From the NCBI GenBank assembly GCA_018433865.1, contig JAHDQJ010000004.1, positions 248,001 through 312,000 of the forward strand: DNA of 64,000 nucleotides, given 5' to 3'. This DNA comes from Spirochaetales bacterium (GTDB lineage Bacteria > Spirochaetota > Spirochaetia > Sphaerochaetales > Sphaerochaetaceae). Both the position numbers and the translations under genes were made by a program. Shown here one piece after another: positions 58,652-64,000 of this stretch (the stretch's first letter is position 1; every line of letters starts with the position of its first letter). The notes beneath the pieces are model-generated. The model ran no database searches. It was given only the letters and a program-made list of their open reading frames with translations, and was not told the DNA's origin.

Positions 58652-59884
58652 TCACATCTCCATCCCGATCGTGAAGGAGAAGATCCAGGATGGATCGGCG
58701 ATATTGTAAGCCAGGTCGACTCCCATCGCTGGGACTGCTATCTTGCGCATGAATAAGCGCAGTCCTGCTCCGGGACCATAGAATGGTTGCCCCCTGATAC
58801 TCTCCGTGCACCATGTTCCCAATTCCCAGTAGTGTGAGAGAACGAGCGAACCCCATGATCCGTGTATCGCATGAATGTCTGCATAGGCAGCAATGCTTGC
58901 CCATTCGTCAGCGGTGACTCCCTTGTAGGGGAGGGTACGGAAACCATCCTGTGCACTAATCTGCCGTTGTGCCGGTATCGACATCTCGCCATAGCCAGTG
59001 CTAAGCAATAGGCGTATCCGGTGTCTCTGTGCGATCGGAATCCCCATATCGATCATCGCACTTGCTTCCCACCCATGTTCCAGACTGTTGTATCGGGCAG
59101 TCAATGAGGACAAAGTGCCGATCGATAGCGGCCCGAGAGGTGTCGTCTCATCGAAGCTGATCATCAATTCCGGCTCCACATACATCCCCGAAGGTATGGG
59201 GGTCGTGTCGATGCCACCAGTGAAGTTCTCGATCTCCCATCTGCGCCAACGAAGACGGCCCTCCATGAGCCACGAGTGTGTCAGATGATACCCGAGCTTC
59301 ATCGTGACTTGCTGGAAACGGGAATCATAAGAGCGTACCGTGGTGCCATCAGCAAGCCGGATGTGGGAATCATCCACTCCGATGTTTCCCACGATACTTC
59401 CGGTCCAGCGACTGCCGGCAAGTGCCGGATCGGAGTAGATGATCAAACTGTTCAGACCATCGGCTCCCCCATACGCCGCTGTCATGAGGAACTTGCCATA
59501 CCCCAACAAGTTTGACTCCAAGAGGAAGAGTCCTCCCCGTACTCCCGAATCATTGACCGCAAGGAAAGGGATCGGTATGAGGGTCCACTTCTCCTTCAGG
59601 AGTACTGTCAGCATACTGCGCTTGTTCGCTTGATCTTCCGATACCCCAATCTCAATGGTTGAGAACAACCCACTTTTCTCAAGCGCCTGCCGGGCCTGTT
59701 CGACGGCAGTACCATCGACCTCTTGGCCGATGTGCAGGGGGATGAGATTCCTCACCACCTCTTCCTTTGTCCGTTTCAGTCCATCGAAGGAGATTGATTG
59801 TAGTGGATAAGCTCCCAGGTCATGAACCATCCAGCAGCTCAGGAACAGGATGAGTGTACAGATGATCGAGCGTTTGGCGTGCAT
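58652..59884 (-). CDS. Short Omp85-like outer-membrane protein with one POTRA domain
   Basis: 410 residues. Signal peptide (about 1 to 25), one POTRA domain (about 27 to 95: SISFDGLKRTKEEVVRNLIPLHIGQEV and on, with VEQARQALEKSGLFSTIEIGV), then a barrel (100 to 410) ending in FSFTIGMEM. BamA has five POTRA domains, TamA three and FhaC two, so this is a reduced Omp85/BamA-superfamily protein. ATG 59884 follows AAGGAGA at a longish distance. It might insert or secrete one specific protein. Confidence 0.75.
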   Translation of the reverse strand: MHAKRSIICTLILFLSCWMVHDLGAYPLQSISFDGLKRTKEEVVRNLIPLHIGQEVDGTAVEQARQALEKSGLFSTIEIGVSEDQANKRSMLTVLLKEKWTLIPIPFLAVNDSGVRGGLFLLESNLLGYGKFLMTAAYGGADGLNSLIIYSDPALAGSRWTGSIVGNIGVDDSHIRLADGTTVRSYDSRFQQVTMKLGYHLTHSWLMEGRLRWRRWEIENFTGGIDTTPIPSGMYVEPELMISFDETTPLGPLSIGTLSSLTARYNSLEHGWEASAMIDMGIPIAQRHRIRLLLSTGYGEMSIPAQRQISAQDGFRTLPYKGVTADEWASIAAYADIHAIHGSWGSLVLSHYWELGTWCTESIRGQPFYGPGAGLRLFMRKIAVPAMGVDLAYNIADPSWIFSFTIGMEM

Positions 59885-60041
59885 CGGTATGATGATCTCC
59901 TTGTCGGTTGCCCGATTATAATGGGAATGAAGAAGCGTGAGAACCCGAATTTACATTCCTGTGAGGACTCCGTTTGGAGACTGTTTCATCATAAGGGGAA
60001 AAGCTTGCCGAATCGGTATCAAAATATTAACACCAAATATT

Positions 60042-60070
60042 TTGACAACCCAAGATGTATCCAATAAAAT
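60042..60070 (+). promoter_or_regulatory. Promoter of first InlB-repeat lipoprotein
   Basis: TTGACA (60042-60047), 17 bases, TAAAAT (60065-60070). The leader (about 100 bases) contains GGTCAG / CTGACC repeats (about 60074 and 60115) around a TCTTTTTG stretch and may fold into an attenuator-like hairpin. Confidence 0.75.
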
Positions 60071-60179
60071 ATGGTCAGGTGTATTTTCCAAAGGCCGGAC
60101 AGCCGACTCTTTTTGCTGACCTATTGGTATTCCGGTTACAAGGTCTTGCTTGAATGTCCTATCAGATGGTGGTAGTGCC

Positions 60180-61940
60180 ATGAAAAAATACCTCATCCCC
60201 ATTATGTTGATCCTATTTGCAAGTATGATCCTCCTGGTTTCATCCTGCGAGGAACCCATGTATACCGTGCTCTACAGCGGCAACGGGAATACGGGGGGAT
60301 CCGTCCCAGCATTTGGAGTCACATCCCGTGCAGGTTCGATGATTACCGTAAGCGATAATCTAGGTGGTTTGGTGAAGACCGGGTACGATTTCGATGGGTG
60401 GAACACGCAAGCCGATGGGTCCGGGTTCTCCTACGTTGCTGGTACATCGCTCATCGTTCCCTACGGTCATTCCATCACGCTCTTTGCCCAGTGGATTCCG
60501 AAAACGTATGATGTGTACTTAGTTTCCCAAGGAGGGACTCCCGCTGAGATGGAGCGGACCGTTACGTTCGACCAACCGTATGGCAGTCTTCCTGTGCCGA
60601 CCAAAGCAGGCTTCCGTTTCCTCGGTTGGTACACTGCCACGGATCGCACGACAGCCGAGCGCATAGATGAAGCGACGATCCACCGTCTCGCCGATCATGT
60701 CACCCTTTACGCATGGTGGGATGATTTCGTGGATGCCTCTTATGCGATCAACTACTATTTCCAGGATATCGCGACCGATTCATATGTGCTGGGTCAAACC
60801 CGCATCCTCTATGCACCCATCGGATCGGAGGTCAACGCAGAGATCCGTTCACATGAGCATTTCATGTATAAGCCGGATCATCCCAGCAATGTGACCCAGG
60901 GAGTGGTATTGGAATCCGGAGAACTTGAGCTGCATCTGTTCTATGACCGGGAAGTCCATACGGTGAGCTTCGATGCGGAGGGAGGAATGGTGGTGAATCC
61001 CATTGCGGTGCGGCATGAGGCAAAAACTACCTTGCCAGCCACAAGCCGAACCGGATACGCCTTCGAAGGGTGGTGGACCGCCGCTGGCAAGGAAGGAACA
61101 CAGGTCACCGCCAATTCTCCGATCACGGGAGACATCACGCTCCATGCGGCATGGTTTCCTCCGGTGACGATAACCTTTGACAAGGTAGGTGGGACGGAAG
61201 GAGATTCTACAGTGGGTGCGGTTCTCGGTGAGCCGATGCCGAACATTGACGCTCCCGTGCGGATCGGCTACTCCTTCGGAGGGTATTTTGACCAACCGGA
61301 GGGCATGGGCACACAATACTACGACGAAAGCGTGGAGAGCACCCATTATTGGGACAAGAGGACTGCAACGACTTTGTATGCGAAGTGGATCGCACCTGCA
61401 GGCTCCTCCGGAGGATACATCTTCATAGACAAAGGCTCCTACAGTGATGGGTGGCGCTATATGGAGACGGCGCCACCTGATCGCGTATTGAATGATGGTG
61501 GCAGCCATTTGTTCAGTTATGGGTACTACGTCCCTGTGCAAGGAGAAAGTTTGGATTATGTAGGAACCTCGATAGATATGGGGGATGGCGAAGAGAACAC
61601 CAGGCTTCTGGTGGAAGCCATGGGGAATAACGGGTATACTTCGCTAAGCTTGGATTCCGTTACGAGTCTCTATGCTGCGAAGGTGTGTGCAGACTATGAA
61701 TACAACGGGTATGTTGATTGGTTCCTTCCTTCGAGAAATGAGCTGAATTTGCTGTACCAGAATGTCATATTGAAAGGCTTATGCGATTCTGCGTATCCAG
61801 GCTACCACGCTTATTGGAGTTCCTCGGAGGCAGTAGCACCCTCTGCTGCTACTGCATTCGTACAGGATTTGTCTACTGGAGAGATCAGAGCCGAGATGCG
61901 AGAAGATTATTTTCGAGTATGGCCAGTACGGGCATTCTGA
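60180..61940 (+). CDS. InlB-repeat surface lipoprotein with DUF1566-like C-terminus
   Basis: 586 residues. Lipobox LLVSSC (about residue 23). At least four Listeria-Bacteroides InlB-like repeats with the motif GY/F-x-F-x-GW (GYDFDGWNT, GFRFLGWYT, GYAFEGWWT, GYSFGGYF), one MucBP-like part (YAINYYFQDIATDSYVLG) and a C-terminal DUF1566-like domain (GGYIFIDKGSYSDGW, WFLPSRNELNLLYQN, YWSSSEAV, VWPVRAF). Such proteins sit on the cell surface and bind host or other cells. ATG 60180 is preceded by a GGTGG sequence only. Confidence 0.85.
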   Translation: MKKYLIPIMLILFASMILLVSSCEEPMYTVLYSGNGNTGGSVPAFGVTSRAGSMITVSDNLGGLVKTGYDFDGWNTQADGSGFSYVAGTSLIVPYGHSITLFAQWIPKTYDVYLVSQGGTPAEMERTVTFDQPYGSLPVPTKAGFRFLGWYTATDRTTAERIDEATIHRLADHVTLYAWWDDFVDASYAINYYFQDIATDSYVLGQTRILYAPIGSEVNAEIRSHEHFMYKPDHPSNVTQGVVLESGELELHLFYDREVHTVSFDAEGGMVVNPIAVRHEAKTTLPATSRTGYAFEGWWTAAGKEGTQVTANSPITGDITLHAAWFPPVTITFDKVGGTEGDSTVGAVLGEPMPNIDAPVRIGYSFGGYFDQPEGMGTQYYDESVESTHYWDKRTATTLYAKWIAPAGSSGGYIFIDKGSYSDGWRYMETAPPDRVLNDGGSHLFSYGYYVPVQGESLDYVGTSIDMGDGEENTRLLVEAMGNNGYTSLSLDSVTSLYAAKVCADYEYNGYVDWFLPSRNELNLLYQNVILKGLCDSAYPGYHAYWSSSEAVAPSAATAFVQDLSTGEIRAEMREDYFRVWPVRAF

Positions 61941-62183
61941 TACGATATATCGCCTTATATACATCACTTGCAAGCATTTCTGGTTCGGCACGATAGCCAG
62001 TATGGTAAGTTGGCTTTCCCAAGCGAACTTTGTTCATGGGAGTTGTCTGTAACGTCGTTTCCAAGAGGGTAGGCCATTCACGCAAACAACGGTATCGCAT
62101 ACCCTGAAAGCAGTATGTTGGGAATTCGTTCAATCATGCGATATTCGTTCGAGCAAGTAATTCACATCCGTTTCCATCCGGTA
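61941..62183. other. Gap between convergent lipoprotein genes
   Basis: About 240 bases with no supported gene, terminator or repeat. A minus-strand frame in the region has no ribosome-binding site and no known family. Confidence 0.6.
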
Positions 62184-63974
62184 TCAGAAAGCCCTCACGG
62201 GTCGTACTGCGAGATCGTAGTAACGTGAGGAGTTGCCCTGGAACCCACCATAAAAGTTCTGGGAATAGGCGTTGTTGATATCCATGGATTCCGTAGAACT
62301 CCAATAGCCATACTCATGAAAACCTCCGACTCCCAGTTTCATGAAATTATTATAGATCCAGTTCAACTCATCCTTCGATGGCAGGAACCAATCGTCAAAC
62401 GTCACGCTTCCTTGATCCAGTGAGTATTCGGCACACACTTTCGCAGCTACAGTCCCATCATTCTCTGCATGATAGTTTGTCGGATTGGTATAGAAATTAC
62501 CCTTTGCAGGATAAAGTGTCCCCAAGGCATCATGAAAACTCACGATTTTTTCTGTATTGCTTGCACCTGAACCCACAGCTGTGGCTGTTGCTGCCGGATC
62601 GATTGCGAATCCCTGAACACCCCATTGGAAGAAGGGGTCATCGTTCCCGCTGTAGGGTCCATCTGAGTCGGTCGTCCCATTGTACCACCCGTAAGGAGCC
62701 GCTTCCAGATACTGCCATCCACCACTATAGGTACCCTTGTCATGGAAGATATATCCTCCGGCAGGGCCGATATCCCCGATGCGGTACACTTTCCATTTGG
62801 CGTACAGGGTCTTATCTCCGGATGATCCGGTATCTAGCAGAACGATGGGGCTTCCGGAGAAGTCACTGCTGGCAAACCATCCTTCAAAGGGATAGCCAGT
62901 CCTCACGGGAGATAGTAGCGTAATCACACTGCTCTCGATCGTGTAAGTGACGGGATTCCCCGCGTCGTTTGTTCCGTTGTTCAGTACATAGGTGATGGTG
63001 TAGATGACGGGAGTCCACTTCGCATGAAGAGTGGTGGTATTGCTGATTACATCTTCGGTGAACGACCATGCATGTGTTAGTTCGGACTCCTTGTACCAGC
63101 CATCGAAACTGTACCCGATCCTCGTCGGAGGCGTCGGTTCATCAATCGTTGCCCCGTACCGGATTCCCGCCAGGTCGGACACCGTACTGCCCTCGTTCTC
63201 AGCAAAAATCACGGTGAACGTTTCTCGGTCGTAGTATAACTTCAACACAAGTGTTCCATCGGCTGCAATCGTTCCGTTGGCGACGATTGAGCCATGGCTG
63301 GTGTTCATGGTGAATCCCGGGTAACTCTTTGCCGTAGCTACGGCGATAGATCCCGTGGTTCCCGTTTTGTTCTCGGTTTCGTACTTGGTGTACTCGTTTC
63401 CGCTCACATCCTGTCGGTAGTGCTCCACCGTGTATTCCGTGTCGGAATTGGGAGTCCACTTTGCGTACAGCATGACCGATGCATCGGCTGCATACGAACT
63501 GCCTGCTGCGTAGTCGGTTCCCGATCCGTTCGCCAGCGTGTTCCATCCACTGAATGCATAGCCTTCTCGAACAAGGATTCCTGTGTTTCCCCAGAGAACC
63601 AGATCCACATCGTGAATTTTTTCCTGATCTGCAGGGGGCAGCCCTCCGGTGGCTCCATTCGCGTGGTATGTGACCATATAGGTATATGCTGTCCACTTTG
63701 CATAGAGCGTCATGTCCGACACTACCACATCTTTTTCGAAATTCCATCTATACAAGCATTCACTCTCTTCATACCATCCATCGAAGGAATACCCTTCTTT
63801 CGTCGGAGCGATCGGTTCGTTCAGTCTTTGTCCTTCGATGGCCTCAACAGCAACAACAGCACTGCCTCCTTGGCTGTTGAAAGAGATTTCATGCATCACG
63901 ATTTCATGGGAACAAGAGGTCTGCATGAAGGAAAGAAAACCTGCCACAAGCAACGTAAGCGCACTATAAATCAC
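62184..63974 (-). CDS. Second InlB-repeat surface lipoprotein with DUF1566-like C-terminus
   Basis: 596 residues with the same layout as the first: InlB repeats (GYSFDGWYEE, GYAFSGWNTL, GYSFDGWYKE, GYPFEGWFAS), a MucBP-like part (TEYTVEHYRQDVSGNEYT), then GGYIFHDKGTYSGGW and WFLPSKDELNWIYNNFM, YWSSTES, VRPVRAF. The start GTG 63974 and the short signal (Cys21 in QTSC) fit a lipoprotein only weakly. It is convergent with the first copy, and both look like diverged paralogues, with repeats that may recombine. Confidence 0.8.
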   Translation of the reverse strand: MIYSALTLLVAGFLSFMQTSCSHEIVMHEISFNSQGGSAVVAVEAIEGQRLNEPIAPTKEGYSFDGWYEESECLYRWNFEKDVVVSDMTLYAKWTAYTYMVTYHANGATGGLPPADQEKIHDVDLVLWGNTGILVREGYAFSGWNTLANGSGTDYAAGSSYAADASVMLYAKWTPNSDTEYTVEHYRQDVSGNEYTKYETENKTGTTGSIAVATAKSYPGFTMNTSHGSIVANGTIAADGTLVLKLYYDRETFTVIFAENEGSTVSDLAGIRYGATIDEPTPPTRIGYSFDGWYKESELTHAWSFTEDVISNTTTLHAKWTPVIYTITYVLNNGTNDAGNPVTYTIESSVITLLSPVRTGYPFEGWFASSDFSGSPIVLLDTGSSGDKTLYAKWKVYRIGDIGPAGGYIFHDKGTYSGGWQYLEAAPYGWYNGTTDSDGPYSGNDDPFFQWGVQGFAIDPAATATAVGSGASNTEKIVSFHDALGTLYPAKGNFYTNPTNYHAENDGTVAAKVCAEYSLDQGSVTFDDWFLPSKDELNWIYNNFMKLGVGGFHEYGYWSSTESMDINNAYSQNFYGGFQGNSSRYYDLAVRPVRAF

Positions 63975-64000
63975 GATTCAAAATCAATCTGAGAACTTCT

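Noticed and set aside
61885-62133. 82-codon minus-strand frame that looked like a transposase fragment
   Set aside because: No known transposase motif, no inverted repeats at its edges and no ribosome-binding site.
1-64000. tRNA, rRNA and CRISPR arrays
   Set aside because: No cloverleaf with a TTC-type arm, no rRNA stretch and no regular direct-repeat array were found on reading both strands.

Overview
The window is about 54% GC by eye. It comes from a bacterium with a Gram-negative-type envelope: Sec and lipoprotein signal peptides, outer-membrane beta-barrels and a POTRA-barrel protein. The gene set (DUF3798-type ABC importer, many sugar-operon genes, InlB-repeat lipoproteins with a DUF1566-like end, a separate arginine deiminase plus TIGR00300 pair) suggests a free-living or gut-type spirochaete, perhaps near Sphaerochaeta. 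That placement is inference; no rRNA or tRNA gene is present to test it. I see no CRISPR array, no intact insertion sequence and no prophage.

Layout. 1-1535: end of a nitrate/sulfonate/taurine-type ABC importer. 1704-8549: two MFS transporters, an HTH-DUF4180 pair, an AraC regulator with a GyrI-like domain, a HIT hydrolase, a small membrane/FMN-binding operon and a NUDIX hydrolase. 8589-13095: flavodoxin-like and NifX-like proteins and a 1108-residue PKD/beta-helix lipoprotein. 13103-21741: mostly single genes on the minus strand (two GGDEF proteins, HD protein, polyprenyl synthase, HAD phosphatase, acetyltransferase-like protein, MscS channel). 22024-26597: a 28-residue membrane-protein gene with its own promoter and terminator, then arginine/ornithine metabolism (arginine deiminase, TIGR00300 ornithine cyclodeaminase-like protein, Orn/Lys/Arg decarboxylase). 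26706-30281: envelope proteins and an exported MsrA. 30284-42169: gamma-glutamyltransferase, D-2-hydroxyacid dehydrogenase, an old-yellow-enzyme reductase divergent from a TetR regulator, RsgA, an S41-type lipoprotein, catalase, an AEC transporter and a MATE gene with an internal deletion. 42297-44886: a TipA-type MerR regulator and unknown genes. 45040-52762: a LacI-controlled sugar operon (ABC importer, GH31 glycosidase, URO-D family protein). 52976-58600: a five-gene DUF3798 ABC importer cassette. 58652-63974: a short Omp85-like protein and two convergent InlB-repeat lipoproteins.

How genes work together. The sugar operon would import an oligosaccharide (binding protein plus MalF/MalG-like permeases; the ATPase is not in the window) and cleave an alpha-linked sugar with the GH31 enzyme. 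The DUF3798 cassette is a complete importer for an unknown ligand. The arginine enzymes compete for arginine and ornithine; carbamoyltransferase and carbamate kinase are missing here.

The most unusual signal is regulatory. In eight genes a good -10 hexamer lies only 6 or 7 bases before the ATG and no Shine-Dalgarno sequence is present, which suggests leaderless mRNAs. Other strong signals are a textbook 19-bp-spacer MerR promoter with an internal start on the TipA-like gene, a leader with two mutually exclusive hairpins before the barrel gene at 28714, paired hairpins inside the DUF3798 operon, and several near-perfect palindromes over promoters or ribosome-binding sites.
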